A stretch of 51,632 nucleotides of DNA from the NCBI GenBank assembly GCA_001790815.1, contig MGDU01000025.1, positions 1-51,632 of the forward strand. Direction: 5' to 3'. Position numbers and translations under genes: made by a program. This DNA is from Candidatus Uhrbacteria bacterium RIFCSPHIGHO2_02_FULL_46_47 (GTDB lineage: Bacteria > Patescibacteriota > Patescibacteriia > GWA2-47-26). Below are positions 7,423 through 15,136 of the stretch, piece by piece; position 1 is the stretch's first letter, and every line of letters begins with the position of its first letter. The notes beneath the pieces were generated by a model. That model saw only the letters and a program-made list of their open reading frames with translations. It searched no databases and was not told the origin of the DNA.

Positions 7423-9130
7423 ACTTCAAGAACCAGTCATAACTGTCGTCTCCACACGTCTGAGGCGAAGTGTGCACAGAGCGCGCCAAGGATTTAATCG
7501 GTGGAATGCTGCTCTTTTGATCCTTGGGGTAGCTTTCTTTTTTATTTACTGCGCGCTAATCTTTTTTTTGTGGCTACCAAAAGAGCGTGAAGTAGGGCAC
7601 TTGATTTACAACTGGCCGGACGCTACAGCAAATCAAGCGGTGATTGATGCTTTTATTGATTCATCGCGTTTTTCACTGCCGGAGCCATTAAATGAGTCGC
7701 TTGAAAATATTGTGCATCCGCGCAGTATGAAAGCATTGAATGGCGCGATTGTTCCTGCCGGATTTTTAGGAATGCCTATTTTGTTTGGCGCGCTGGGCAA
7801 GATTTTAGGGCACACCGGCATATTATTTTTGGGGCCATTTTTTTCCGTGATTGGAGTGTGGTGTTTTTATTGGCTTTTGCGGAAAGTATTTGATCGTGAA
7901 ATTGCCTTTTGGTCCGCGGTACTGGCCTTTGTCTTGCCAGCATATTGGTATTACAGCACGCTTATCATGCTTCCTAATATTGTATTTGTGAGCATACTTA
8001 TCGCAGGGTTTGCGCTTATTGTGCATAGCCCCGGCAAAGATAAATTTGACATATATCGTTTTGCACTAGGCATAAATCTTATTGGCATTGCTCTAACAAT
8101 TCGAACGGTTGAATTGCCATGGATTATGCTTACTTTGGCATTGCTTTGGGTTGCGCACGGGTCTTCTCGTTGGTTTTCCCATTTTATAATTAGCACAGCG
8201 GCATTCGCGATTGCATTTGTCCCCATACTCTTTTTTAATAAAGAACTATACGGAGAATATGTAAGCGTTGGATATTTTACTCTGGGACAAACTGGCAATT
8301 ATATTTCACGGCTTCCACGAGAGTTTAATGTCGGAGATTTACCGACACTTTTTACAATAATAAAAGCTTTAATTCTTCCATTTGGCTGGGATGCCAATAC
8401 ATTTCTTAAAATTATCGCGCGCTATGTAGTGTTTGCAAATCTCGCGTTCGCCTCTGGTGCAGTTTTGGGAGTTGTGACTTGGTTTATAAAAGGCCGGAGA
8501 ACTCGCAGTGAGAAGTGGTTTCTTGGAATATCGCTTATGATTTCTGCATGGATTGCGCTGTATTATGGAAATTGGCATTTTGGCGACCAGCTCGTGCTTA
8601 AATATAATCTTATCGGGAGTTCATATACGCGTTATTTTATACCGATATTTATGCTTTTTCTTCCTTGGATTGGTATGTTAATCAGCGTCATGCTCAAATC
8701 AAAAATTCCAAAAATAATCTCTCGCGCAATTTTAGCGCTTGCGCTTGCGGCATTTGGATACCATTCATATCAAACCGTATATGCCGCGCGATATGACGGA
8801 CTTTTGAGTGTCAAGCGCGATACTGAAAGTTACTACCAACTGTATGAAACGGTCAGTAGAATAGTTGACCCAAACGCTATTCTTATTGTGGATCGCACGG
8901 ATAAAATATTTTTTCCAAAGTATGATGTTGTAGTTTTTCTTTTGGATTACACGATTTTTCCGCGCTTGAAAACAATGATAGGCGAGCGACCAATCTATTA
9001 TATAAGCGCGCTTCCTGATCGCGATATTGATTATATTAATCGCGTAAAATTTAAAGAATTGAAATTGAAGTTCGTTTCTCCACAAATATTGGATTGGCAA
9101 TATCGGCTGTTTCAGCTTGTAAAAATCTGA
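7406..9130 (+). CDS. Multi-spanning membrane glycosyltransferase-like protein (GT39/PMT type)
   Basis: A 574-aa protein with about 10-11 hydrophobic segments from residue 35 on. The first external loop carries the acidic and aromatic pattern of polyprenyl-phosphate sugar transferases (NWPDATANQAVIDAFIDSS). Segments such as FWSAVLAFVLPAYWYYSTLI resemble the GT39/ArnT group, which transfers sugars from lipid-linked donors outside the membrane. A soluble C-terminal part (about 465-574) follows the last membrane span. No in-frame repeat insertion is seen. Donor and acceptor unknown. Confidence 0.72.
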   Translation: MSDAYKLQEPVITVVSTRLRRSVHRARQGFNRWNAALLILGVAFFFIYCALIFFLWLPKEREVGHLIYNWPDATANQAVIDAFIDSSRFSLPEPLNESLENIVHPRSMKALNGAIVPAGFLGMPILFGALGKILGHTGILFLGPFFSVIGVWCFYWLLRKVFDREIAFWSAVLAFVLPAYWYYSTLIMLPNIVFVSILIAGFALIVHSPGKDKFDIYRFALGINLIGIALTIRTVELPWIMLTLALLWVAHGSSRWFSHFIISTAAFAIAFVPILFFNKELYGEYVSVGYFTLGQTGNYISRLPREFNVGDLPTLFTIIKALILPFGWDANTFLKIIARYVVFANLAFASGAVLGVVTWFIKGRRTRSEKWFLGISLMISAWIALYYGNWHFGDQLVLKYNLIGSSYTRYFIPIFMLFLPWIGMLISVMLKSKIPKIISRAILALALAAFGYHSYQTVYAARYDGLLSVKRDTESYYQLYETVSRIVDPNAILIVDRTDKIFFPKYDVVVFLLDYTIFPRLKTMIGERPIYYISALPDRDIDYINRVKFKELKLKFVSPQILDWQYRLFQLVKI

Positions 9131-9156
9131 TACATTTGTTACACTGGACAGGACTT

Positions 9157-9564
9157 ATGAATGATTGTATTTTTTGCAAAATTATCAAAGGTGAATTACC
9201 TTCCTCAAAAGTATATGAGGACGAACATGTCGTGGCGTTTTTAGATATTCATCCCACCCGTCCCGGGCATACGCTTCTCGTTCCCAAGGCGCACTGTAAT
9301 GATTTTCTTGATTGCAATCCCGAAGTAGGTACACAGCTGATAAAGGCGGCGCAGAAAGTCGCCGCGGCCGTAGTAAAAGGAGTGGGCGCAGAGGGATTTA
9401 ACCTGGGGGTGAACAACGGGCGCGCCGCCGGACAGATTATTTTTCATCTGCACATGCATATAATTCCTAGAAAAGCAGGAGACGGCTTAAAACCCTGGGG
9501 ACAAGGTGAATATGCAGAGAGAGAGATATCTGCAATAGCAGAGCGTATCCGCCAAGCATTATGA
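9157..9564 (+). CDS. HIT family nucleotide hydrolase
   Basis: Histidine-triad hydrolase of the Hint/HinT type, usually cleaving nucleoside phosphoramidates or dinucleoside polyphosphates. The motif HLHMHIIPR is complete. The N-terminal CIFCKIIKGELPSSKVYED is typical, with a possible zinc Cys pair (C-x-x-C). I chose the start giving MNDCIFCK (135 aa, normal size); the upstream in-frame extension runs through the previous gene. A TACACT box lies 11 nt before the ATG. Its stop overlaps the rfbB start by 4 nt (ATGA). Confidence 0.95.
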   Translation: MNDCIFCKIIKGELPSSKVYEDEHVVAFLDIHPTRPGHTLLVPKAHCNDFLDCNPEVGTQLIKAAQKVAAAVVKGVGAEGFNLGVNNGRAAGQIIFHLHMHIIPRKAGDGLKPWGQGEYAEREISAIAERIRQAL

Positions 9565-10613
9565 AGTTACTTGTTGCCGGTGGTGCCGGTTTTATTGGCT
9601 CTAATTTTATCCGCTATATTTTCCAAAAGTATCCGGATTGGTCAATTGTCAATTATGACAAACTAACCTATGCTGGCAATTCTTTGAATTTGAAGGATTT
9701 AGAATATAGGGAAGCTCAGCTTCCGTTGCAACGGAAGCTGAGCTTCCCACGATATCAGCTTGTCCGTGGCGACATTGCAGATCAAGAAGCAGTTGACGCA
9801 GTTGTTGAAATGCATAAGCCAGATGCGATTATCTCTTTTGCCGCGGAAACGCATGTGGATCGCTCAATTCACGGGTCACTGCGCGATTTTGTATTTGCCA
9901 ATGTCATGGGGCCGCAAGTACTCTGCGAAACCACAAAAAAATATAAAGTGCCGCTTTTTATTCAAGTTTCAACTGATGAAGTTTTTGGCGCGCTTCGCCT
10001 TGATGAAAAGCGTTTGTTTCATGAGGAAACACCATTTGCGCCTAACATGCCATATGCGGCTTGCAAAGCCGGCGGTGATTTAATTTGCCGTTCATATTTT
10101 CAAACCTTCAAAACACCAGTGATTGTCACGCACTGCTCAAACAATTACGGCCCCTACCAATTTCCGGAAAAATTTATTCCGCAGACAATTTTCAAAGCCA
10201 TGGCTGATGAGGCAATTCCAATTTATGGTGATGGTTTGTATGTGCGCGATTGGATTCATGCGCTTGATCATGCCAGCGCGCTAGAACTTTTGCTTTTAAA
10301 AGGCGTGCCGGGAGAAGTATATAACATTGGCGCGGACAATGAGCGATCAAATCTGGAAGTGGTAAAGATGTTGCTAACTATGTTAAATAAACCAGAATCG
10401 TTAATGAGCCATGTGCAAGACCGTCCCGGGCACGACCGTCGCTATGCCATTGATGCGTCAAAAATTATGAAATTGGGCTGGACTCCGCAATATCCGCGTC
10501 AAAATTTTGAAGAAGGCCTGCGCAAAACTGTGGAATGGTATCAGCAAAATACGGCATGGGTAGAAGCATTGCGCAAGCGGCAAAGCGAAGTTAATCCGCA
10601 TATTAAAATGTAA
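9561..10613 (+). CDS. rfbB: dTDP-glucose 4,6-dehydratase
   Basis: Converts dTDP-glucose to dTDP-4-keto-6-deoxyglucose, the second step of dTDP-rhamnose synthesis. NAD-binding GGAGFIGSNF, catalytic STDEVFG and the Tyr-x-x-x-Lys motif PYAACKAGGD are all present, as is SNNYGPYQFPEKFIP. A 40-nt perfect palindrome at 9709-9748 lies in frame and encodes EAQLPLQRKLSFP in a surface region. The start overlaps the HIT gene by 4 nt. With rfbD and rfbA in the same window a dTDP-sugar pathway is nearly complete. Confidence 0.95.
   Translation: MKLLVAGGAGFIGSNFIRYIFQKYPDWSIVNYDKLTYAGNSLNLKDLEYREAQLPLQRKLSFPRYQLVRGDIADQEAVDAVVEMHKPDAIISFAAETHVDRSIHGSLRDFVFANVMGPQVLCETTKKYKVPLFIQVSTDEVFGALRLDEKRLFHEETPFAPNMPYAACKAGGDLICRSYFQTFKTPVIVTHCSNNYGPYQFPEKFIPQTIFKAMADEAIPIYGDGLYVRDWIHALDHASALELLLLKGVPGEVYNIGADNERSNLEVVKMLLTMLNKPESLMSHVQDRPGHDRRYAIDASKIMKLGWTPQYPRQNFEEGLRKTVEWYQQNTAWVEALRKRQSEVNPHIKM
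9709..9748. repeat. Perfect 40-nt palindrome inside rfbB
   Basis: Arms GGGAAGCTCAGCTTCCGTTG and its exact reverse complement. It is translated in frame, adding about 13 residues absent from the family core. Confidence 0.9.
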
Positions 10614-10616
10614 CAC

Positions 10617-10703
10617 CGATCTACGGATTCATGCTGATCTACGGATAATTCATTCGTTGTATCCGTAAATCCGCATGGTCATCCGTATCATCCGCATTGC
10701 ACT
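10617..10703. repeat. Intergenic inverted repeat with ATCCGTA units
   Basis: ATCTACGGAT units on the left face ATCCGTA and ATCCGCA units on the right, making an imperfect long hairpin that fills the gap between rfbB and the cupin gene. Confidence 0.75.
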
Positions 10704-11114
10704 ATGTTTAAAAAATTTGAACTTAAGACATCTGAGAGCCGCGGATATAAATTAACTTCGGTGGAGTTTAAGGATGTTGTTCCGTTTGAGGTAAAGCGAG
10801 TATATTATTTTCAGAATGAAGGCGCAGGGGTGCAAACCGGCGAGCATTGCCATAAAGTAGAAGAGGAAGTGTTTGTGCAAGTCAAAGGAAGTTCTGTTGC
10901 GATTATTGATTATGGTCAGGGAAAAATGGAAATTCCGATGCAAGGACCCAATGACGCTATTTATGTGCCAAACTTTGTATGGCATGGATTTAAAAATATG
11001 TCTTCCGATTCCATGATCATGGCTATATCTTCTACCAATTACAACCCCAACCGCGAGGATTATATTGAGGATTACGAAGAATTTAAAAGAGTGAGTCCAT
11101 ATTATGAGCAGTAA
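10704..11114 (+). CDS. WxcM/FdtA/QdtA-like cupin, putative dTDP-sugar isomerase
   Basis: Small cupin of 136 aa. Family members isomerise dTDP-4-keto-6-deoxyglucose to the 3-keto sugar for amino-sugar synthesis (QdtA, FdtA). Visible cupin features are GEHCHKVEEEVFVQVKGSS and a second strand with VPNFVWHGFKN. It sits between rfbB and rfbD, where rfbC (the 3,5-epimerase) would be expected, and no rfbC is present in the window. It either diverts the intermediate or replaces RfbC. The family call is fairly sure; the reaction is inference. Confidence 0.82.
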   Translation: MFKKFELKTSESRGYKLTSVEFKDVVPFEVKRVYYFQNEGAGVQTGEHCHKVEEEVFVQVKGSSVAIIDYGQGKMEIPMQGPNDAIYVPNFVWHGFKNMSSDSMIMAISSTNYNPNREDYIEDYEEFKRVSPYYEQ

Positions 11115-11115
11115 T

Positions 11116-11217
11116 ATGATACGAATCAGCGAACGAATATCTGACGAATCTGCGAATATACGAATTCGTTGATTCGCATATTTGTTGATTCGCCTATAAT
11201 TTGTAGATTCGTATCAC
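11116..11217. repeat. ATGATACGAATC palindromic element, copy 2 (variant)
   Basis: A 102-nt relative of the 90-bp elements at 2941 and 19948, with the same terminal arms (GATTCGTATCAC at the right). It ends 3 nt before the rfbD start. Confidence 0.9.
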
Positions 11218-11220
11218 ACT

Positions 11221-12300
11221 ATGCTTATTTTGATCGTCGGTTCACAAGGAATGTTGGGGCAAGAATTTGTGAAACAATTGGGTAGCCGCCGGTCTTTAGC
11301 CGGCGCTGAAGTGACCGGTTGGGGCAAGGAAGACATTGATATTACGAATGAAAAGGAAGTAATGCAGAAAATTTGTAGCCGCCGGTCTTTAGCCGGCGCT
11401 AAAGCCAGGTTTGATGTTATTATCAATTGCGCCGCCTACAACAATGTTGACAAAGCTGAAGAAGAGCCGGAAATTGCCAATCTTATCAATGGAGAAGCAC
11501 CCGGCTATTTAGCTCGCGCCGCCGCAGAGTGTGGAGCGATTTTTGTACACTTCTCAACCGACTATGTCTTTAGCGGCAATCGTCCAGTGGGTAAAAATTC
11601 TGCGGCCGCAGAAAATCTGACCGCAGGAGAATATACTGAAGAGGATACGCCAGATCCGATTTCAAAATATGGAGAATCCAAAGCATTAGGGGAATATAGA
11701 GTAAGTACGATTCCTCACGATCCCGCCTCTCAGTCCGTCGCTTTACCATTCGGTTCTGTGGCGCCCATATACTCGGCGGGCAGGCGTGAGGAATCGTCTT
11801 TTTGGTATATTGTGCGCACATCAAAACTTTTCGGTCCTCCCGGCACAGGCGCGACAAGCAAAAAAAGCTTTCCAGAAATGATGATTGGTTTTGCGCGGCA
11901 AAAAGGAAAAATTGAAGCCATTGATAGTGAAGTTGGCTCGCCAACTTATGTGAAGGATTTAGCGGAGGCGACGCTACAACTCCTTGGTTTTCCTCCCCTT
12001 AGGGTAAGGGGAGGTGAGGAGGGGTTACGAACCGCTCATAACTCCCCCCAGCCCCCTCTTACCTTAAGAGGGGGGGCATCCGGCATTTATCACATTACCA
12101 ACAGCGGTTCTTGTACTTGGTATGAATATGCCAAAGCCGCGGTGGAATTTGCTGGTATTAAAGCAGAAGTTGTACCCGTTGGCCCTGATTATTTTCCGCG
12201 CAAAGCCAAGCGCCCGGCAAAAGTTGTGCTTTTAAATACTAAACTCCCGCCCTTGCGTTCATGGCAAGACGCGCTTAAAGAATTTTTGAAGGCTGTATAG
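11221..12300 (+). CDS. rfbD: dTDP-4-dehydrorhamnose reductase
   Basis: NADPH-dependent reductase for the last step of dTDP-rhamnose. LIVGSQGMLGQEFVKQL, the INCAAYNNVDKAEEEP segment, FSTDYVFSGN and the catalytic SKYGESKALGE are clear. Four stretches are repeat-derived and in frame. Two copies of SRRSLAGA come from GCCGGTCTTTAGCCGGC palindromes (11284 and 11376). A tract near 11700-11800 (HDPASQSVALPFGSVAP) is not conserved in the family as I know it. The CCTCCCC element at 11991-12077 encodes PPLRVRGGEEGLRT and on. The TAG stop shares its last base with the left end of the IS that follows. Confidence 0.93.
   Translation: MLILIVGSQGMLGQEFVKQLGSRRSLAGAEVTGWGKEDIDITNEKEVMQKICSRRSLAGAKARFDVIINCAAYNNVDKAEEEPEIANLINGEAPGYLARAAAECGAIFVHFSTDYVFSGNRPVGKNSAAAENLTAGEYTEEDTPDPISKYGESKALGEYRVSTIPHDPASQSVALPFGSVAPIYSAGRREESSFWYIVRTSKLFGPPGTGATSKKSFPEMMIGFARQKGKIEAIDSEVGSPTYVKDLAEATLQLLGFPPLRVRGGEEGLRTAHNSPQPPLTLRGGASGIYHITNSGSCTWYEYAKAAVEFAGIKAEVVPVGPDYFPRKAKRPAKVVLLNTKLPPLRSWQDALKEFLKAV
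11284..11305. repeat. GCCGGTCTTTAGCCGGC palindrome in rfbD, copy 1
   Basis: The palindrome core is repeated at 11376-11399 in the same gene and at 27503-27524. Each coding copy here gives SRRSLAGA. Confidence 0.9.
11376..11399. repeat. GCCGGTCTTTAGCCGGC palindrome in rfbD, copy 2
   Basis: Second in-frame copy 92 nt after the first, again encoding SRRSLAGA. Confidence 0.9.
11991..12077. repeat. CCTCCCC/GGGGAGG palindromic element in rfbD
   Basis: Two nested hairpins (CCTCCCCTTAGGGTAAGGGG, then CCCCCTCTTACC/TAAGAGGGGG). Encodes about 29 in-frame residues between two conserved blocks. Confidence 0.93.
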
Positions 12301-13122
12301 TTAACCTTGCGGGGTGACACTTTTAGCAATTAGGGTAAGGTAATTTTGATACTTCTGATAAGGGGTGAGTCCATGCATTCCTTTGCCCAAGTGGTACCGT
12401 TCATGATTGTACCATCTGGTATATTCTGCCAAAGTCTTCCAGGGTTTTCCAGTATTCAAATAAAACTCATCATCCACTGATCTGTTAGCTCTCTCTACCT
12501 TCCCATTCCAAGGAGCACTGCGCTTGGGAATGAACCGGTGCGCGATGCTCATCCTTTGCAGAAGTAACGCAAACATTCCCCGAAACTCTGATCCATTATC
12601 AGTCTGAATGCCGGTAATGTCAAATGGAAATGAACGACGCGCTAAGCGGAAGGCATAGATTGTGGAGGCGGCTGATTTATCCATACAATCTACCGCATAT
12701 TGCATATTGGTAAAAGTGTCAGTAAAACGGAACTGATAGTTCCAGCTCTTATCTTCCCCAGGCACATATTTCACGTCTAATTGGACGTTTTCTCCGGGTT
12801 TCGTGGATACAAACGGTTCTTTCATAGGAGTGTACCAGGCTTGTTTGCGTTGCGGCTTTTTAATCAGCCGCCTCTTTTTGAAATACTTGTATATGGCCGT
12901 AGTAGATACCTCCACTCCGCATTGATCCTTAAGATAGAGTTTCATCTTTTTTGGACCATAGTTGTATTTGAGTTTTGCTTCATACACGATGATCCGTACT
13001 CGGGGGGGGTGAGCTTGGTGTGAGGATGTTGTTGCTGGCTCCGGTAGGTGGAAGGGCCGTAACCATGATCCCGGGCATACCATTTGTAATAGGATTTGCG
13101 AGGCATGCCAAAGAGCTGACAT
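12301..13122 (-). CDS. IS transposase, DDE integrase (rve) part
   Basis: Catalytic half of the IS transposase. The retroviral-integrase triad is visible: Asp in VQLDVKYV, Asp in TDNGSEF and Glu in GKVERANRSVDD, with about 34 residues between the last two. An upstream helix-turn-helix segment (MKLYLKDQCGVEVSTTAIYKYFKK) is in the same frame. Homology begins near RVRIIVYEAKLKYNYG, so the true product probably starts in the other ORF and shifts frame at the C8 run near 13004. The first 30 residues of this frame are not meaningful. Confidence 0.9.
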   Translation of the reverse strand: MSALWHASQILLQMVCPGSWLRPFHLPEPATTSSHQAHPPRVRIIVYEAKLKYNYGPKKMKLYLKDQCGVEVSTTAIYKYFKKRRLIKKPQRKQAWYTPMKEPFVSTKPGENVQLDVKYVPGEDKSWNYQFRFTDTFTNMQYAVDCMDKSAASTIYAFRLARRSFPFDITGIQTDNGSEFRGMFALLLQRMSIAHRFIPKRSAPWNGKVERANRSVDDEFYLNTGKPWKTLAEYTRWYNHERYHLGKGMHGLTPYQKYQNYLTLIAKSVTPQG

Positions 13123-13211
13123 ACCTCTTTTACTGATTTTCCTTCACCTTCAACTAACCGATACCATCGAAATCGCATCTCCCGTGGTACCTTAGGGACT
13201 TGTTTGGGCAT
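12942..13211 (-). CDS. IS transposase, N-terminal helix-turn-helix part
   Basis: It starts at MPKQVPKVPREMRFRWYRLV and contains a helix-turn-helix (SVKEVCQLFGMPRKSYYKWY), the DNA-binding part of IS3/IS481-type transposases. Useful coding ends at HTKLTPP, where eight C residues on the coding strand precede a switch to the frame of the integrase ORF. A -1 shift there joins TPP to RVRIIVYEAK. The residues after the run in this frame are probably not real. It is either programmed slippage or an inactivating mutation. Confidence 0.85.
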   Translation of the reverse strand: MPKQVPKVPREMRFRWYRLVEGEGKSVKEVCQLFGMPRKSYYKWYARDHGYGPSTYRSQQQHPHTKLTPPEYGSSCMKQNSNTTMVQKR

Positions 13212-13288
13212 AGGGTGCGCTTAAGAGTTAACCTCTGTCACCCCTAGTATGCCATAATGTCACCTCTTAAGGTTAACTCAACAAAGGC

Positions 13289-13317
13289 TTGACATGGTTA
13301 GGTAAAACGTATACAGT
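13289..13317 (+). promoter_or_regulatory. Sigma70-type promoter for the GC-rich gene
   Basis: TTGACA (13289-13294), 17-nt spacer, TACAGT (13312-13317). It lies 11 nt outside the IS right end. The leader then carries a small AGGCA/TGCCT hairpin and a strong AAAGGAGG ribosome site at 13337-13344. Confidence 0.8.
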
Positions 13318-13349
13318 TTGGGCAGGCAAAATGCCTAAAGGAGGATACA

Positions 13350-13910
13350 ATGGAAACGGACGAGGTAGAGAAAGTAGAACAAGAAGTGCTCAACCTGCTT
13401 TCCAAGCTTGGGATCGGTGAGTCCGTGACTTTGCCCGGACGCGGCGGTTGGATGATGCGGGTCACGGTCTGCGACACAGGCTATGACTTCACTCATCGCA
13501 ATCCCACGGATCAGGGTCAGTCCAAGTTCTTCAACTACACCACGGTCGGGAATCCCTACGGCGCGGGCAAGATCAAGCAGGAGCCGTCGCTTGGCGTGCA
13601 GTGCCGCAACTGCGGGGTGGAGGTGGATGGCGCGATCGTCGGGGCCATCGTGCTCAACGATGAAGGCAAGGTCACGGCTCGGTTCAGCTGGTCCAATCTC
13701 ACTTTCCCGCCAGATCCGTCGAAGGCGAAGGTGTTTTCGATCAGTGCCGCTGGCGAGCTCACCGTGGCCGGTGTCTCGCATGGCTATGTCGCGGCCGTGT
13801 TCCTGGCGGACAAGAACCGGCTCACGGGCTACGTGGGGGTGTTCAAGCCCGTCAAGCCCGCGACGGTCAAGGTCGTGGAGATGGAGACGCTCCTGTTCGC
13901 ATCCATCTGA
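13350..13910 (+). CDS. Uncharacterised GC-rich protein with a Cys pair
   Basis: A 186-aa protein I do not recognise. It has a strong Shine-Dalgarno sequence (AAAGGAGG, 5 nt before the ATG), its own sigma70-type promoter and a strong terminator, unlike most genes here. Codons end mostly in G or C (GTC, CTC, GCG, AAG), in clear contrast to its neighbours. Visible features are an acidic start, VTLPGRGGWMMRVTVCD, a C-R-N-C pair near residue 92 and beta-rich alternation; no signal peptide or membrane span. Composition and its position beside an IS end suggest transfer. The opposite strand also has a long open frame, but it lacks these signals. Confidence 0.8.
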   Translation: METDEVEKVEQEVLNLLSKLGIGESVTLPGRGGWMMRVTVCDTGYDFTHRNPTDQGQSKFFNYTTVGNPYGAGKIKQEPSLGVQCRNCGVEVDGAIVGAIVLNDEGKVTARFSWSNLTFPPDPSKAKVFSISAAGELTVAGVSHGYVAAVFLADKNRLTGYVGVFKPVKPATVKVVEMETLLFASI

Positions 13911-13951
13911 CGCGGCACATAAGTTCGCAGTTCGTACACAAGGAGGTTGTG

Positions 13952-14003
13952 GCCGGTGCCCGAAGTATGTCACGCGACATGCCCAAGGGTGCCGGCTCTT
14001 TTT
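13952..14003 (+). terminator. Strong intrinsic terminator after the GC-rich gene
   Basis: GCCGGTGCCC pairs with GGGTGCCGGC (two G-U pairs) and is followed by TCTTTTT. An inner ATGTC/GACAT stem extends it. Confidence 0.85.
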
Positions 14004-14009
14004 AAGTAA
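13956..14009 (+). CDS. Possible 17-aa leader-type peptide with two cysteines
   Basis: GTG start 9 nt after a good AAGGAGG site (13940-13946). The reading is MPEVCHATCPRVPALFK and then TAA. It lies entirely within the terminator hairpin, so translation would affect folding. The ribosome site could equally be chance; an overlapping ATG at 13966 gives a 12-aa alternative. Confidence 0.25.
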   Translation: MPEVCHATCPRVPALFK

Positions 14010-14022
14010 TTTTGCCACTTCT

Positions 14023-14066
14023 AAATTATGTCAACTGTAAACGATCGCTCATAATTGACATAATTT
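14023..14066. repeat. 12-bp inverted repeat in a gene-free gap
   Basis: AAATTATGTCAA and TTGACATAATTT are exact inverted copies separated by 20 nt. It may be an operator or a small mobile palindrome. Confidence 0.7.
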
Positions 14067-14099
14067 GTTTATGGTAGATTTTAGGAGAGTTAAGGCGGG

Positions 14100-14128
14100 T
14101 TGACCAAAAAGTGGTTTTTAGATATAGT
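14100..14128 (+). promoter_or_regulatory. Promoter for the GT2 gene run
   Basis: TTGACC (14100-14105), 17-nt spacer, TATAGT (14123-14128); the start codon is 17 nt further on. Confidence 0.7.
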
Positions 14129-14145
14129 GTCTAAACGTTTATTTT

Positions 14146-15135
14146 ATGGATTTGTCTATTATTATTGTCAGTTGGAATGTAAAAGATAAATTGCGGGAGT
14201 GTTTGAGGTCGATTGAGGAGACATGCCCCTCACCCCAACCCTCTCCCATAAAGGGAGAGGGAGTAAATGGAAATCCCCCTCCCCTTGTGGGAGGGGTTAG
14301 GGGAGGGGATTCCTTTGAGTACGAAGTTTTTGTAGTTGACAATGCGTCCAAAGACGGAAGCGCGCAAATGATAGAAAAAGAATTTCCTTGGGTGCATGTC
14401 ATTGCTAACGATCAAAATTTTGGTTTTGCCAAAGCGAATAATCAGGCGATTCGTTTGTCGCAAGGACGATATGTTTTGTTACTTAATCCTGACATGAGAC
14501 TTTTTGCTGGCACACTGTCTGGTATTGTGAAATTTATGGATGAGGAGCGAAATGCGAAAGTGGGGGTGGCGGGGTGCCATTTAGTTTCGCCCTCACATGG
14601 CTTTCAGCCATCCTCTCCCTTAGGGAGAGGGCAGGGTGAGGGGAATTTTATCACCGTTCCCCATGTACGCAGATTTCCCCGATTTTCAGATCAACTTTCC
14701 ATCATGCTAAAGGTGCCACATATTTTTCCAAAAGTACTAGATTCTTACATGATGACAGATTTTGATTATTCAAAAGAAGCGCGTGTGGATTCTATTCGTG
14801 GGTCTTTTTTTATGATCCGGCGAGAACTCATGGATAAAATTGGATTTCTTGATGAAGGATTTTTTATTTGGTTTGAGGAAGTTGATTTTTGCAAACGCAC
14901 AATTGAGGCCGGATATGAAGTAATGTATACACCATCAGTTAAATGCGTAGACTATGTTGGCCAAAGTTTCAAGCAAATGCGATTGTATCCCAAACAAAAA
15001 ATGTTCACTCGTTCTGTGGTGGCATACTTTAAAAAACATCGGCCATGGTGGGAATACAGGATTGTGTGGGCACTTAGGCCGCCAACTCTTACCGCCGCAT
15101 GGCTGGGCGATAAATTGCGTGCCATTAAAAAATAG
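14146..15135 (+). CDS. Glycosyltransferase family 2 (rhamnosyltransferase-like)
   Basis: Inverting GT-A glycosyltransferase. The N-terminus LSIIIVSWNVKDKLRECLRS, FVVDNASKDGSAQMI, NFGFAKANNQAI, the donor/metal segment LLNPDMR and the acceptor-side FIWFEEVDFCKR are characteristic of rhamnosyl-type GT2 enzymes. Two palindromic insertions are in frame: 14226-14309 (PSPQPSPIKGEGVNG and on) and 14590-14643 (SHGFQPSSPLGRGQGEG). Its own promoter lies just upstream. It is followed at one nucleotide (TAG-T-ATG) by another GT2 gene. Likely adds sugars from the dTDP pool; donor not proven. Confidence 0.92.
   Translation: MDLSIIIVSWNVKDKLRECLRSIEETCPSPQPSPIKGEGVNGNPPPLVGGVRGGDSFEYEVFVVDNASKDGSAQMIEKEFPWVHVIANDQNFGFAKANNQAIRLSQGRYVLLLNPDMRLFAGTLSGIVKFMDEERNAKVGVAGCHLVSPSHGFQPSSPLGRGQGEGNFITVPHVRRFPRFSDQLSIMLKVPHIFPKVLDSYMMTDFDYSKEARVDSIRGSFFMIRRELMDKIGFLDEGFFIWFEEVDFCKRTIEAGYEVMYTPSVKCVDYVGQSFKQMRLYPKQKMFTRSVVAYFKKHRPWWEYRIVWALRPPTLTAAWLGDKLRAIKK
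14226..14309. repeat. CTCACCC palindromic element, in frame (GT2)
   Basis: Compound of a CTCTCCC/GGGAGAG hairpin and a CCTCCCC/GGGGAGG hairpin; about 28 residues added near residue 28. Confidence 0.93.
14590..14643. repeat. CTCACCC-type element, in frame (GT2)
   Basis: CCCTCACATGG left arm; CTCTCCCTTAGGGAGAG stem; AGGGTGAGGGG right end. Confidence 0.9.
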
Positions 15136-15136
15136 T

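Larger units (their letters stand above)
12300..13277 (-). mobile_element. IS481/IS3-like insertion sequence
   Basis: The left end GTTAACCTTGCGGGGTGACA and the reverse complement of the right end GTTAACCTTAAGAGGTGACA form imperfect terminal inverted repeats. Between them lie a helix-turn-helix ORF and a DDE integrase ORF on the minus strand. I see no convincing target duplication; the left end begins at the last base of the rfbD stop. A second right end without a transposase occurs at 42405-42447. Family assignment rests on the DDE spacing and HTH plus rve layout. Confidence 0.88.

Noticed and set aside
13335-14018. 227-aa minus-strand open frame over the GC-rich gene
   Set aside because: The plus strand has a consensus promoter, strong ribosome site and a terminator in the right direction; the long antisense frame is expected from GC-rich codons.
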